64,000 nucleotides of DNA from Ficedula albicollis (GCF_000247815.1 NC_021676.1:1498350-1562349); one strand, 5' to 3'. Counted from the first letter of the stretch, positions 28,301 through 43,458 are shown. Notes: generated by a model not told the origin, from the sequence alone. A program made the numbers and translations.

Positions 28301-29147
28301 CAGTGCAGGTTTAGGCTGTGCCTGGAGATTCCTTCTCACCCAAATTCTCCTCTGGCTTTGTGTTAAATGTGACAAAGGGAAAATGGCACAAATACCAAAC
28401 ATTAAATTCAGGTTCAGGAAATAGAAGGATGCAAGGAGAAATGGGAAAACCAGAAGGGTGGAAACACAGCGAGCAGGAAAACCCAAAGACTGAAGTGTGC
28501 AAGAATGATAAAATTATTAAAATTAAATTGTTCACATATCTATAAAGCTCTGTATACATTTTGCAAATCTGACATTTACAAAGTGCTAGGAAACTGGAAG
28601 CAGTCTAAACTAAATTACAGGAAGAAATGTCAGAGCTTTAAAAAGGAAACCCCCAAAGAATCCAACTAGATCTACTTTAAGTTCACATTTGTAAAGGGAC
28701 TAAGGAAGGGTTCAATTGGCAGTGCAGGATTAGGTGGCAAAAATGAATAAATTTCTCTTAGTGGAATGAAATAATGCCGGCCATTTTTAGTAACACTCTG
28801 TGAAACAAAATTGATACAAAATTTATAGCAATGTGATGGAAATTTCCCTGCTCATGACAGCTTGTGTCCGTTTCTTTTGAGATTGTCACAAGAAGAGGGA
28901 AATTCAGGTGGGTCTCAAAAGCCCTTTCAGAGAAAATTTCCAGGTTCTTCTGGAAATATAAACCATGTTCAGAATGCAATGTAATGCAGCAGAAATGCAT
29001 CTCTAATGATAAAACAAAGAAGAGGAAAATGCAGGTTATCACAAGAAGAGATGCTTTGAGAATCCCCTTCAAAGAACCTGCATTTCTTCTTGGGGCATTC
29101 CAAGACTTCCTCAAGTTTTTGCTCTTTCAAGGGTTTCCTTCTGGACT
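22393..29147. other. Unassigned, mostly AT-rich unique sequence
   Basis: No coding exon, RNA gene or mobile element was recognised in this 6.7-kb stretch. A pyrimidine-rich patch built on TTTACAYCTA occurs at about 27240-27355. The segment around 27600-28240 is repeat-free, AT-rich and of homogeneous composition, as seen in conserved developmental enhancers, but conservation cannot be seen from one sequence. The longest chance frame (26926-27366, 146 codons) ends in the low-complexity patch and has no domain. Confidence 0.5.
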
Positions 29148-29176
29148 TTTTTTTTTTTTTTTTTGGTTTTTTTTTT
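29148..29176 (+). repeat. T-rich homopolymer tract
   Basis: Two T runs are separated by GG, followed by TAATATTAG. It is probably slippage-prone sequence. The minus strand reads as a lysine-rich chance frame. Confidence 0.75.
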
Positions 29177-29902
29177 AATATTAGTGTTATTTTTACTAAA
29201 ATATTTCTTTTTGGCATCTTAATAAAATCCTTAAAACTGGAGCTTGAGTAGCTTTTTGCTCATATAGAATACCCTGAAATTCCTTAAAACAACTTTACAG
29301 CTTAAGAAAGTGATGGTATATATGTCATTATATTCATAAAAGAATACTTTTAGGGAAAAATGGGATTGCACAGACAAAAATAAGGGTATCCTCAAGTGAA
29401 ATGGAAAAATAATAAATTAAAATCTTTATACAAGTCATTCTCTTCATATTTTATTTCTCATTCAGTAAATCAGCAATCCATGGATTTTCACCTGTAAAAT
29501 ACTGCTGCAGGAAATTGCTCAATATGAATTATAAAGAGAACAGTTTAGTTAATTAAAAGTTTGAGTAAGTAACAAGTTACTTAAACAACTAAGTCTCAAT
29601 TTGAAGATAATTTATCCACTTTGCCTGTCTCATGAAAAATTAATGGGAAAAGACTCATACAGACTTTAAATCACTTCTGCAGATATGGTTTGGGTGGGTT
29701 TAAATGTGCTTTACCAAAAGTCATTTTTTTAAATGAAACAATGCTGTACCCAAATGCTTTTTTGATGTCTCCATATTGAGAACTGCTCCATTTCTGCTGC
29801 CAGACTGTGGCAAGAGGCAGCAGCCTAATGACAGCAGCTAATTAATGCTGGAGTGCCCAGAATCCTCTTAACCACCAGGACAAGCCTGCAGTTCTGGAAT
29901 TG
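29177..29902. other. Unassigned AT-rich sequence
   Basis: Nothing recognisable. Confidence 0.5.
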
Positions 29903-30030
29903 TCTATTTTATAACAACTGTTTCATAACAATTGTCTATTTAATAACAACTATCTATTTTATAACAACCGTTTCATAACAATTATGTATTTAATAACAAT
30001 TATCTGTTTCCTAACAATTGCCTGTTTCAC
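29903..30030 (+). repeat. 50-bp composite minisatellite, about 2.5 units
   Basis: A 50-bp unit begins TCTATTTTATAACAAC at 29903 and again at 29953. A third, shorter and more diverged copy begins at 30003. Each 50-bp unit is itself built from related sub-blocks around TAACAA(C/T) and (C/A)TAACAATT, so it is a two-level repeat. Confidence 0.85.
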
Positions 30031-32713
30031 AGCCAGCAGTTTCTCTCAGCTCTGGTGCAGTTGGGTCCTGGCAGAGCCAGGACAAGGGTGCTGAGAACAG
30101 GGCACAGACCCATTGAAATGCCAAAAAAAATAACCCCAAAATGAGACAAATATGACCCCAAATTGTTGCTCCCCTTCTCTGGGTGGAGCTTTTGGGGTTG
30201 TTGCAGCTCTCCTTGGCTTCACTCTGCCCAGAATCTGCTGCAAATCCTGACAGCTCCAGGATTTCCCCTGGCACCTGGCCAGGGTCAGTCCCAGGGTGAC
30301 AGAAATGCCACAGAATTCCCTTGGCCTCTCTGATTCCCCCCTGGAGCTGTCCCAAACTTAGGCTCAACAGCTTTTTTCCAGTTCCCCCACTGTTTTTAAG
30401 TTCTCCATCTCTGTTTTTACCCTAAGTGAGAAGATGTTTCTCCCAGTTCATTTCTCTGCACTGCTCAACGCTCTCAAAGTTTTATAAAAAGCAGTTTTAT
30501 TGGCTGTCTTCCCTTGATTTAGCTGCAGAGTGCAGAGCAGAGCCTGGAGCCAGCATCGTGCTGCTGGAAGGCATCCACTGCTCAGAGTGAAACTCTGCAA
30601 ACCTCCTCCAGTTGTTCTTCACAGCTCCTGGAAGGTTCTCTGCTCTGTTTCTCACTCAGAGTTTATTTTAATCTGCTGTTCTGGCAATGGGGGAGCTTTC
30701 AGTTGTGCAATTAGTCACAAATAAGAATTTCCCCAAACAGGAAAGTTCAGGCTTTCCACGTAGCAGGAAAAAAGGGCAAAGAGAACAAATATTATTTGAA
30801 AACTGATAATTGTACATGAATATTTGTAAAGCAGATGCAGAGCCAAGGAAATTGTCATCTATACAGAGCTGATTGAAACAAATTGGTTTGCTAAAATTAA
30901 CTTTTAAAGAACTTCCATTATGACCTTGCAAAGTGTAGGGTTTTTCTGAAACATTGGAAGGGTACTAGAAATTCAAATTGCATTATTACAAAGACACAAG
31001 GCAAAAAGAGAAGCCAGGAAAATAGGACAGAAAGATGAAATAGCCATAAAATTAAGCCAGAGGAAATAGCAAAATGCTATGGAATCTATAAAAATATGCA
31101 ATGTATGTGTTTAATTCCTCCAGTAGGAGGAATTTTTTTTTTTTGTGACATTCTGGGAAATTTAGCATTTTGTTATGTGGAAAACTAAAGCTTAAACTAT
31201 TGAGTTGTTCCATATCTGGGCAATGGTACCATAAAAAGAAATTATCTCCATGGTGTCCCAGTTTAACTCAATTGTAGCAACCTGAGCTCCACCAGGTTTC
31301 ATGAGGAGAGCACTAAAATGAGGAAAAACAGCACAAATGACTCTGCAAACCCAGATTTTACCATGTTCCACATGACCCTGGGGCTGTGGTGGGACTCAAA
31401 CAGAGCCAGCCCCAGAGAGGCACCCAAAGGTGGGCTACAAGGAGCAAATATCCAGAAATTGTCCATGGAAATTCTAGAGTTTCTAATATTTTTTTTCTCC
31501 TTAAAAGTCTAAAATGAACATAAAGAAGCCATTTCTGCACAGGAAACCTCTCCAAGCAAGGAAAGACTTCACATTGTGCAGGTCAACCTTAAAACCATGA
31601 GGAGTTCAAGAAGGGAACAGAAAAACAAACACAGCAGATCTGCACTGACTTCACAAAGCCAAGGTGAAACAAAAATCCCCTCACACACAACTCCTCACTC
31701 CATCCTTTATGAAATGCTCAGTGCCAAGGCCAAAAATACAATTAAACTCAGATTCCATCCCTTGGTTGGCTCCTGACCATTTAAAAGCTGCTAATGTCAT
31801 TGTCTGTAGAAAACAATCATCCACTCCGGCTGGCTCTTTGCTGAGAACCTGTTTGGTTTTCTTTGACCTGCACTGAAATCAATGAGAATGGGCCAAGAAT
31901 CATCAAAACAAGTTTCTGTGAATTTTGGCATAAAATGAGATTAAATCCCTTTGTTTCAGGAACGTCCTGGGTATAATCAAAGCACTTGTGCTACAACTGC
32001 ACTTCACAGGGATGTTAATAATATCTCAGCCACATCTAACTATTCACCTTTACTTCTAACAGGTGAAAGGCATTGCCATAAAACCTGCATTTCTGCCCCA
32101 GTTTTCTGGTTTAAAAGATTCTGAAACCAGAGAGCACAGTAGAAATTGCCCTGTCACCCCTCAGTGCCTATGGGTTATCAATGAGAAGAACAGATTTCCA
32201 AACACCACTTTATTTTTCACTCTGTACTCTGATACCAACAGAAACCAAACATGCTGATCGAGATCCATGACTGCTAGCGAGGCATGATCTTTGCCAAATT
32301 AGACTCCAAATATAAAAGTTAAAAACTAGAGAGTCAGAAATATGGGAAAATCCAAATATACAGCTAAATTGGTATGATTAATATTCCTTGTACAAAGTTA
32401 TTTATTTAAATGTATTTATTTAAAATATTTAACCAGGAAATTACCATCAAGATTAAAAGAATTACACTTAGCCTACAGCAACAATATGCTAACGTTGCCA
32501 GCACTTAAAGGCTAATAATTTACATTAGGGACATATCTAAGCACAGCAGATATTAGCAAGGATGTCATATTAGGGATGTTAGAGGAGAATTTACCCACGT
32601 GTGATGAAAGTGAGGCAAAGAGATCACAAATACAGTGAATATTCACTAGCACAAATAGTCAGGAGCAGAGGCACTAATGGGGAATTTTCCAGACAGTGAA
32701 ATACATCAGGGTG
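30031..32713. other. Unassigned unique sequence
   Basis: No gene was recognised. Chance frames on both strands near 30011-30367 are open because this part is GC-rich, but there is no domain, splice pattern or known family. Confidence 0.5.
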
Positions 32714-32800
32714 CAATGCCCATGGCTGGGGCTGGGGCTGGAGGGGGTTTAAGGTCGCTCCCAGCCCAAACCATTCTGGAATTATGGGATTCTGGGATTC
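32714..32800 (+). mobile_element. CR1 retrotransposon 3' terminal fragment
   Basis: The fragment reads AATGCCCATGGCTGGGG, then TTTAAGGTCGCTCCCAGC, then CCAAACCATTCTGGAA, and ends in 8-bp tail units: ATTCTGGA, ATTATGGG, ATTCTGGG and a final ATTC at 32773-32800. Such ATTCTRTG-type octamers are the diagnostic 3' end of avian CR1. It is a very short 5'-truncated copy on the plus strand. Confidence 0.85.
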
Positions 32801-33703
32801 AATTAGTGCAAGTCCTTGTGGAGAGTGCCAGCTGACTCAGGAGGGGCAGGATGCAGCGTTCTAACTGGGCGTGTTGGACCTACTTCAGTTCTGTGCTGAC
32901 AAAAAGGATAATTCCACCAATGAAGAGTTTTTCCTTACAGCACCTGTGTGCCCCTCCAGCAGCCAGAGCAGCCCAGCACACCTTGGGGAAGGCAGGGCAA
33001 TGTTGGCAGGGGCTGCTGACCCCCCTGAGAGGGGAGTGATGCTCAGCCTGGCCTTGGACTCGGTGCTCAGGGGAAGAGTCAGGAGTTTCTGCTGCTCTCT
33101 GCAGTCTGGAGAAAGATTTCACCCTCACACTGCCTGAAAGTGATCACATCACACTCGTGGAGCTCCTGAATCACACAGCTCCTGCTCTAATGGTTTGCTT
33201 ACTTCTCTGTTTTGAGGAGATGAGAAAAAGTCCAGTGTATTCTTACATCAAGAGGAAGAAAATCAATAGTCTTTTGCTAAGGCCCTGAGTTATTTTTTTT
33301 CAGACACTTCTGCACTTGTCTGTCCCTGGCCTTGCAGACATCTCCTGGATCATCCAGGAATTCCCTCCTATTTCCCATTCCCTGCTCAGGAACACTGTCA
33401 CTCCTTGCCCTGGGGATGACACCCTCCCTTTCCAGGCTCTGTTATTAGACAAAACATGTTTTAAATAAAAACCTGGAGAGGTTCTCATCATACCCCCTAT
33501 ATTCACCTCAGCTCTTAAACTAATATCCTGCTGAACTATAACATTCTGCAATTTCATGTACAGACTGTGTCCTCTGGAAGATGAAATGTGTGTTCTGTCA
33601 TTGAGTGCTGGTCTGCATCATCTGAAATATCCTTCAGTGACAATTCCTGTGCATTAACAGCAAAACAGTTTCTGTGCAGGGAAGTAAATATTTAAATTTA
33701 AAC
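32801..33703. other. Unassigned unique sequence
   Basis: The part at 32830-33140 is moderately GC-rich and has overlapping chance frames on both strands. I recognise no exon. Confidence 0.5.
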
Positions 33704-33727
33704 TTTTTTTTTTTTTTTTTTACCCAG
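33704..33727 (+). repeat. Flank of poly-C tract, left copy (T18 ACCCAG)
   Basis: A run of 18 T residues is followed by ACCCAG and then the C run. The same T-run plus ACCCAGC follows the C run on the right (34488-34509). Confidence 0.9.
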
Positions 33728-34487
<760 letters not shown>

Positions 34488-34509
34488 TTTTTTTTTTTTT
34501 TTACCCAGC
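34488..34509 (+). repeat. Flank of poly-C tract, right copy (T15 ACCCAGC)
   Basis: 15 T residues and ACCCAGC repeat the left flank, with three fewer T residues. The sequence continues as AATTTACAAAAACTC. Confidence 0.9.
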
Positions 34510-37500
34510 AATTTACAAAAACTCAGCTCTGGCTCAGGAAATGCTTCAAGAATATTATTTATTATTGAGATATTACTGAGATATTATTTATGTCCTTGTG
34601 GCTGGAGACCTGGAAAACGTTCACAGGGACCCCACTGTGCTCCTGTCATTGTCCCCAGGTTTTCCTGCTGTCCCTGTAGCAGTGTACTGTACAAAATAAT
34701 ATAAAACACTAAAGCCATAATAAATGGGGAAGATTTTGATAAGAAATAGTTCAGACTCAATTGTATCTCCAAAGGATTCATATTTTGAAATGATGCTTTT
34801 TCAAAGTGGAAGTTTAGACAATGAGAAGAGGGTGCAGGTTGCACGAGGCAGGGGAGAGAAAGGAATCCATTGAATTTGTGTTGCCAAATGCAAGAATGTG
34901 ATTTATGGAGAGCAGGCAATGAAGGGCTCAAAACTTATAAAATACAATTCCCCTGGAATAGTCCCTATAAATACTTCCATTTTCATAGAAGCAATAAATG
35001 TTCCTGTACCAGCTATGTTTTCATGCCAGTCTCTAATGTTTGCACTTGACTCTCCAGCCCCCACTCGAGTTTTTATTTCTCTGAATGCAAATGGGATTCT
35101 CAGAATAGCAAGATGGAAACCTGGACTCTTTCTCTACTGTTTTCCTTTAAAAAATAATTTCAGAAGAAGGCAATAAATTTTACTTATCTCACTATTGAGA
35201 AGATCTCTACTTCATTAAAGTTAAACTGTGGAAGTGCCATTTGGCGCAGTTTTTCATAACTTAAATTGTGCCCTGACTCATTTCATCCCTCCCACCCTGG
35301 GGCATGATGAGCATGCACCACAGCAGAGAAATCCCAATTTAAAAAGAGACAAATTATTAAATAGAACTTCTGTAGGAGACCATTTCCTGAGAGTGGTTCC
35401 AGGTGATATAAATCACTCTATTTTAACAGCACTTCCCCCCTGACAATTCTGTTTCCTCTGCATTTGTTCATATAGTCATAACACAATTCTGTATTCAGAT
35501 GGGTTAAAAAATCCCATTTTTCAGCTCCTACAACAGGTAACACTAATTATGAAAAGAATTGATTTGGCATCTACATCTCTAAGCATAAAACTTAATTATC
35601 TTATCTGGGGATACTTGGCATTTATTAATAAATGCAACACAATTTCTAATACATCATTCTGGACATGTTTCAGTCTACCTTTAAGAAAAATTTACCTATT
35701 TTAATCTTGTAAATTCTGCTTTATCTCCCAATGTCACCTAGCAGAATTGAGAGACTAGTAAGAAATGGAGTAGGGAGCTCATAAGAACAAATTGGATTTC
35801 TAATTTAAAACTGGAATCAAACCCATTATTCAGTGCTATATTATTTTATTCTTTTGGAGAAGGGCAAAACCTTTCAGCTTCAAAGTTATATATAGTTTTT
35901 TACTTCCCCCCCTACTGACAAATAGATTAGTTCAGGCAATTTCTCTCCATTAAAGGTTTTGCACCTGACACTGTAATGCAGCCACTGCTCCAGTTACCCT
36001 TCAGGGGAGCCCTTTTTAATCCAAGGTAACAGAAGGATTTGCATTTGTCACCTCAGCTGAGCACAGCCCTCATTGCTCCCCTCCCCTGCCCCAGCTGATC
36101 CTGCTCAGGCAAGGAAACAAACCAGCATTTTGTTAGTGAAAGTTAATTTACAAATTTATGCCAAAAAAATATTTACAAGAGTTTTGAGGTAGAAATAAAA
36201 ACTAACTATTTTGAGGACGAATTGAGGAAAATTCAAATTATGATTACAGACTAAGGGGCATGAAATATAGACAGCTGAGCAAGAGAGAGGGACAGGAGAC
36301 TTCCCAACACAAAGGGAGAAATTAGATTTTTCTTAAGAGCTGCTCAAGTTCAGATTGGAACTATAAGAGCCAAACCCATAATATATTATGCAATACACAG
36401 TGAGCCTGGAAAGTTAGAATGACTTACTTAAAAAAAGAACATATCTTAAAATAAAATTTTAAAGCAGACAGAGTTAATGTAATTAATATAGAGAGATTCT
36501 AAGGATGTATCTGTTCTTTATGTCAGTATTGACACCAAAACTGATATTTTCCCTCTGGGCATTTTGGATGAGCCAACTGTGCCAGCCCAGGCCACTGTCC
36601 CACTTCTAAAAAAAGATTCTTATTAAGACTTCACCAGAAAATCATGACATGAGGATTTGCTGCCAAAATCTTATTTCTTCAGAATTGTTTTCTCTTAATT
36701 CTGACTGAGAGTAGACATTTCTTTTCTGCTTGCTATCAGCCACAGAAGCCAAATTTTGGCTAGTGGCAGCTGGGAGTAAACAGTGGATTAACCATGATGA
36801 AAAATGTGTTTTTTCTCTCAGATGCACTTTGCAAAATTTCTTTAAAATCGAACGAACAAAAATAAAACACACGATTCTCTACCAAACCTTAAATCACAGA
36901 GAGGAAACACAATGATTATATCTGTACTTAATTAAAAAGACATTTTACCTGTTCTGCAGTGGCCATGAGACTGCAAATCTCCAATCTGAGACTGCACAGA
37001 TTTCCTTTCCTTGCTCAACAACTACCTCAGGTTCAGACACAGAGCACACTCGGGGAACTAATTCCCAATTGTTTCAACACAAATTCATGATCTTCGTCCT
37101 TTAATGACTCACATTCATTGGGCATAGGGATAATATCTTTTCTTTGTCTCCCATGTATGCCATAATTATCTATAATATCTGTGAATTAATGCAATTATTG
37201 CTCCAAACCCCCATTCTTGGAAACAGGGATCACAGAAGCACTTGGCAGTTTCCCTGTAAGTCAGATATAATTATGGGATTTCTTGACTGCAATTCGTTTA
37301 CTTTGCCCCAAAAGAACCGACTGAACCTTTTCTGGTTTCTCCACAAAGAGATGTGTCCAAAGATTCTCCAGATTCTGTTAGAGAGCTGAATAATTCTTTT
37401 GTCTCTCACTGAAATTCTAACTCCAAATTCTCACTCTCCACAAAGCTGGTTCCTATTTTCTTCTCTGCCAGGCAGATCTCATTCCACTTGACATGGAGGT

Positions 37501-40500
37501 ATATATTCAATAACCATGTCAAGTTTGAATTTTACCTTTGCATTAAATTCAATTTTGTGTGATATTTATTAAATCACTGGATAAATTGCCCACACAGTAC
37601 AATAACCAGGATTATGCCCTTCATCTCTCACACAAAACAGATTACAGTATTGATTTAGATGAAGTAATAAGGGGAACAAGTTTTGCACACCCTAAAATGA
37701 CTTGTGTGGGAGTGCAATTATTGTAGGAGATATCACACCTATCCCACACTGCTCTGTTGTTTAACAGTGCTACTGTGAGATAAGTAAAAAGGCATTGTAG
37801 GAGAAAAAAAATGAAAAATCTGTTACAGCAATTTCATCTGCATGTCAGAGAGAAAACACACATTTAAAACACTTGAAGCTTTTCTGGTATGTGCAAGGAA
37901 CTGGGACGTGAGCAAGAAAATTTCTTAGAAAAAAATTGCATACTCAATTATTTTCTAATCATATTAATAGCTCTTCTTTGTACCTATTCCAGCTTGAAGT
38001 GGTTTCTTTTAAAAGATCATGATGGTGAGTAAAAGTTCAGCTGAGTTCATCACAATGTATATGTAGATAATAAATTTATAGTGGCAGTATTGTCCTAATA
38101 CCAAACACAGCGTGGTATTTAAATGCTGAGTTAGAAAATATCAACTTTTTTTGACAATGAAAGCACAGGAAGGTGAAATGGCAGCTAAAGGGCACAAACA
38201 CTGCAATTATTCACATTGTTGGATCACCAGCTTTCAGTGCAGTGCTTGGGGCTGGGGTCCTGAGCAGGGGCTGAGGTGTGCACAGCCCCTCACAGGGCAC
38301 AGACATCACCTCAGAGCAGGATTAAAAACCCACAGCTCTGCCTAAACCACAGCTGGAGCAGCCCCAGGAGATGAGGAGCCTCAGATCCTCCCCCTGGGCA
38401 TCAGCTTGAAATGCACAATTCTGCTCAGAAGCCTCTTTCCAGAGAGAGAGGAGCTTTGGGGAAGTGAGCTAACAGGACACAGAGGCAGGGAAATGCTGGT
38501 AGCAGCAGGGCAGTTGTGGGGGTTAGAGACTCTTTTAACGACTCAAAGGCCTAATTTGGAGCTCTTCCTTGCTGAAACAGGTCCAAACCTTTACATCCCA
38601 CCTCCCAGGAGAGGCCACTCTCACCCTCTCACTGACACAAAGCAAATAGGAGATACATTTAGAAAAAAAAAAATAGCAGCAGGGGAATTTAAGCTCTGTA
38701 CCCTATGAACTCTAGATTTAATTCTTTGCTACCAAGGCTTGGATCTCTGAAATCCCAAGGTGCAGCCTAAACCCTGTATTCTCATTCTCCTCTGTTGGGA
38801 ATCTCAGCTACAAACTGGGTACAGCTCAGTGGAAGTCTTGAGTCAGGAAGACTTAATTCTTCCCTATTAATTGACAGCAACAGAACGAACTAAGAAGGAT
38901 TTCCAACTGCTTTGAGTCAGTGTAGTTGTCCTTAGTCAATGAAATTTTAAATGCTAAATATTAATAGTAGGAGTAATTAAAAAAAAATATAATGTAAAAG
39001 GAAAGTTACAGGCACCTTGGACTTCTGAAATAAGATTTGCAGCCTCAAGAAGAGTAAAACAGGAGAGTTCTAGTCAGTTATTAGTGATTAGATCTTTCAT
39101 TGAAAGGCACTTCTAGCAGGAAACAATCCATGGAAATAGTCCAGTCAAAGGTCAGCTAGATCCTCTGAGCTGAGACACCCATATTGTGGTGGGATAACTG
39201 CAGTCTTTCAGAATAAAACATTCATTCAGCCTTGCTCCCAAACCTCTCCCAGTTTAAATTATCCCAGCATGAAAATAAAATTTTTATATCAACAGCAATA
39301 AGCCACAAGTCTTGGTAATGATGACAGTCAGACAGACATCAAGCCATAAATACTGAAAACAGCAAAACATTTTAGGAACAATAGAGAAAACAAATAAGCT
39401 CAAAAGCCCAGATTTTTCCAGGAATTGACCAAGAATCTGCAGGCAGCTCAAAGAACAGGATGGGTGATGAGCTGGTGGTTTGAAGATAACATTTTATTTA
39501 TTCCAGCACACTGCAGTGGGTGTTTCTTTCTCCCCATTTGTCTCATTAACTATTCCAGGCCTGCTCTGATTTTGATGCAAGGATGAAATCCTTGTGCAGA
39601 GCTCAGGCAGGAGCTGACAAAGGATTGGCAATGAAAACAGAGTGGCCTTTGGAGGTGCTGCCCCTCAAAGCATGGTGTTCGTGGGGAACTGCACGAGAGG
39701 AAAATCCCTGGGACCTCATTAACAAAAGAGCAAAATGAAATCTTACCACAAACACTAACAGATAACTCTACGAGTCAATTAGAGGAGAAACACCTCCAAG
39801 GAAATTCCATCCACAGAGATTTCTGAGAAACAAATAAGATCATTTCCAAGTGATAGACTTCACTGTTGTTATATTCTTTTGCTAATTGCTTTTGCTTTCT
39901 TGTAAATTGTTTTGATTCTTCAATTTCAATTAGTAGCCTCAGCAAGGTGTGAACTCAAACAACCTTGCTATTCTGTTTTTCTGCTCCAACAAGAACATTT
40001 CTACATTTTTATTTTGAGAATGCTACTCAGATAAATTACTGGATTGTTTACCAGGAAGGATGATGGAAGTGATATTTGTTCCCCCTGTGTTCACACTGTG
40101 AATGGTGTAAGTCCATTGAAATGGAAGGAGCTGAGCCTATTTCTGCCAACTGAGAATCTATTTGTGTGAAGCAAAGCAAAATTTTCCCTCTGGGCTCTTT
40201 ATTGGTAACTCAAACTAGAATCTAAAATCTATACTATAAGGGAAATATTCCCCAGGAATTTTTCATTGAAAAGATCTGTTCCCTCTGGTCAAAGATTCTT
40301 CTCCTTATGCCCATCCCAGTTAAGGCCAAAAAACCCCACTGAGCAAGATCAATCTCAGAAAATAAATGTAGCATATCTCAGCATTAATGGTATGGATCAA
40401 TAGAAGAAGCACATTAAAAAGCTGAGAAGAAAATAGAAACAAAGCTTAAATACCATTAAAATCTATAATGCCTTTCTTTTACAAGCCATTCATAATTCAC

Positions 40501-43304
40501 GTGTGAAATTCTGCATGGGAAATTTTACACCACCATGTACACAACTTCAGGAAATCCAAGAAAAAAATTAAAAATTAAATTTAAACATCAACTAGAATTG
40601 GAATTGTTTTAGGTAGAATTAATTATCACTGTCTAATCTATGAAGCTTTACTGCTCCATACTTGTAAGCAAGTGGAATGGATTTGGAGAGGCAGAAATAT
40701 TAACAACTCCTGAACTCTCCTACTGAAAAACGTGACAACTGAGAGAGCAAATTCTCAACCTTCATCTTCAATGAACTCTCTTTAATGGTATCAGGTAATT
40801 TCAACTTTGATCAAAAAAATCAAACCCCTGTGCTGACAAGAACAGGTTTTAGCTGTAATAGTGATGAGGGGAGACCACAGCTCCTGGTTTTAGGATGAGT
40901 TTAACCACGATTGAACACGAGCCTTGCAGCAATGCAGGGTTCTGCTCACCTCCCAGTTTTACATCAAATCCTCTCAACCCCAAATGAACAAGTTTTCCTT
41001 CCACTTCTCTGTATAAATGCAGCCAAGCACAGTGCTCTGTACTGAATGACCCCTCCTGGAACCCTGTTTGATTTTGATATGCATTTTGATATACTGATTT
41101 ATAGTCTCACACCCGCTGTCACACGGGCTGGTCTCAGATACTGAGCAGTGATTTCTGAAACACATTCAAAAGTGACACCTCAAACAAGTAAACAATCCAC
41201 TTTTCATATGCAGACATCTCATCCTGTAAACAAAAGAAGATGCTGTCACCAAAATAATCTGCAATTTGCATCCAGAACACTGAAGATCAAAAGGGTGCTT
41301 CTATGAGATTTTGCTGAGGTCAAGGCAAGAGGGAGCAAGGTCCTCCAGTCAAACTGCACTTCTTGATTTATCTACAAACCTCTGGCCTGGAAGTTGAGGA
41401 CAAGATGGAACCATTTTAGTTCTGATAACATTCTTCCTGTGACCTGTGGCTTCAGCTGAGTAATTACAGTGGCCTTGACAAATATGAGTTAAGCAGTGTT
41501 GCCATGCCAACACACGTCCTTCTCCTTTCAAATATTTTACAGACACTGAGCTTGGAACACACTTCCTACCACTCAGACTCCTAGAGGTTTCTTCTGACCT
41601 CACAATTGTGTTAAATGCTTAATAGGATCAAGTATAAGCATTAATCAGTCATTCTCATACCATTTTTTTCTAGGCATGATGTAGCAATTGATCCCCATTG
41701 CTGGTATTCAGCAATAAAACAAATTCATGTTTACTGGTATTCCACCTGGAGAAAGGTCTTTAATTCTCTGGTCAAGGCATATCAATATCACATGGCTGAT
41801 GCAAAAGGAGTTTGTACACAGATGATCTTTTTCCAGATCAAAAATGAAAAACACGTGGAGGTTTTTAATTCTGGACTAAATTTTGCCAAGGTAGCCCTGT
41901 AGCCAGTTTTGGGAATAAGAGAGGAAAACAGCAAGACTCCAATGCATGTAGCCCAAACCATGTGTAGCAACTTTGGATGTAAAGTGGAATTCACACCAAA
42001 GAAGAAATATCAAGCTACAGAGGATTTTAATAGATAACTTGAAAATGAACCAATGCAGAATTTACCATAACAAAGAAGAAAGTCTCAATATCCTGATTAT
42101 CCCAGCAAAGGTCAAAGGATTTTCTGTGCCTGTGCCACAAGTGGAGCTGTTGACCCCCTAGAGGTAAAGTGGGAGGTACTGGAATATTTGTGTGTATTTA
42201 TTTTAACTGTCTACAATTTGCACAATCACCATAACACAATTAATGATATTTTTAGAGTGTTAAGACTTCAGCTGAGCTAATAATAAAATTTCAACTTCAA
42301 GCATGAATTGTGTTTCCTTTTTTTCCTTTACAGGATTCTGCCTGGGAAATTGATGGAGGATTCTTGCAACATATTCCATAATTTGGATGCAACAAATTGA
42401 TAGCACCAGCAAAGGCTATTGATTATTAAAAACCTTCTTAGATAAGCAGAAACTCCAAGCACATATTTTCCACAATATGTAGCATAGTGTGAGCCTGATC
42501 CTCATTTTTAGTCCTTTCCTTGTTTTTATTTATTCATTTATAAAATATCAGCACTATAGAATGACAGCAGCACAACCAGCATGAGCTGTTGTTTTGGGAA
42601 AATGTTGCTTCCTGCAGCTGTACTTGCAGTGCTTTTACCAGCACCACCAATCATAAAAGGACAATTTGAAAACAGATTTTTGCAGTCTAAAAATAGATCC
42701 TTCTGGATTAGTGTTCACCTATACATGTATATAAGTCAGTCTGATTTTCAGGCAGGCTTTAAGGGAAATGAGATTAACATAATATGAAAATAATTCAATT
42801 ATTCACAAGGAGATGCAATTATCATACAATCAGCGTTCAGGAATCCAAATAAATCAGCATCTTCATGTTTATATTTAAACAAAGAAATCCATCTGCCAAT
42901 GATAGAAGATTCAAAGACAATTAATTTATTATAGAACAAAAGACGTGGTTCTGACGATTTGAAAATCAGGTACAAGGAAAGCAACAGAACTGATAATGAC
43001 TCTAATGATTGCTTTGATTGCTGGAGGTGGAAATTGCATTAAAGAAGGCAGGCAGAGCTAAGTGACAGCTTGTTCTGCACTGTGGGCCCAGGCTAGTGGC
43101 ATTGCTTGGTCTCTGATGGGTTCTAAATAAACCTTTTTTGCAGCCCTGTCCTGTGCAGCTCCTCTCTTGGAACCACAGATTTCTGTCACCTACAGGGAAA
43201 ATTGGATCTGTTTTCTCTACCCAAGTGCTGGTCACTAAACTGTGGGAATCAGATGTACTTAGGGCTGCCTGCACTTTCGAGATATTCATCTGTGGACTAA
43301 AATG
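34510..43304. other. Unassigned, mostly AT-rich unique sequence
   Basis: An 8.8-kb stretch without a recognisable gene, RNA gene or mobile element. Short direct echoes such as GAGATATTACTGAGATATT (34567-34585) occur. The frames are short and uncharacteristic. Confidence 0.5.
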
Positions 43305-43372
43305 AGGGGAGGTTGCAGAAGCACAGACAGGTACCGCAAGGGGAGGTTGCAGAAGCACAGACAGGTACCGCA
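43305..43372 (+). repeat. 34-bp tandem duplication
   Basis: The unit AGGGGAGGTTGCAGAAGCAC and its 14-bp continuation ending GGTACCGCA occur at 43305-43338 and 43339-43372 without a mismatch. The second copy runs into A6 CCCC and then the CCAA microsatellite. Confidence 0.92.
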
Positions 43373-43383
43373 AAAAACCCCAA

Positions 43384-43458
43384 AACCAACCAACCAACCA
43401 ACCAACCAACCAACCAACCAACCAACCAACCAACCAACCTACCAACCAACCTACCCAG
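43384..43458 (+). repeat. (CCAA)n microsatellite
   Basis: A nearly pure CCAA tetramer array with two CCTA interruptions near its right end. On the minus strand it gives a repeating Trp-Leu-Val-Gly frame. The right edge coincides with the left breakpoint of the 238-bp duplication. Confidence 0.95.
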
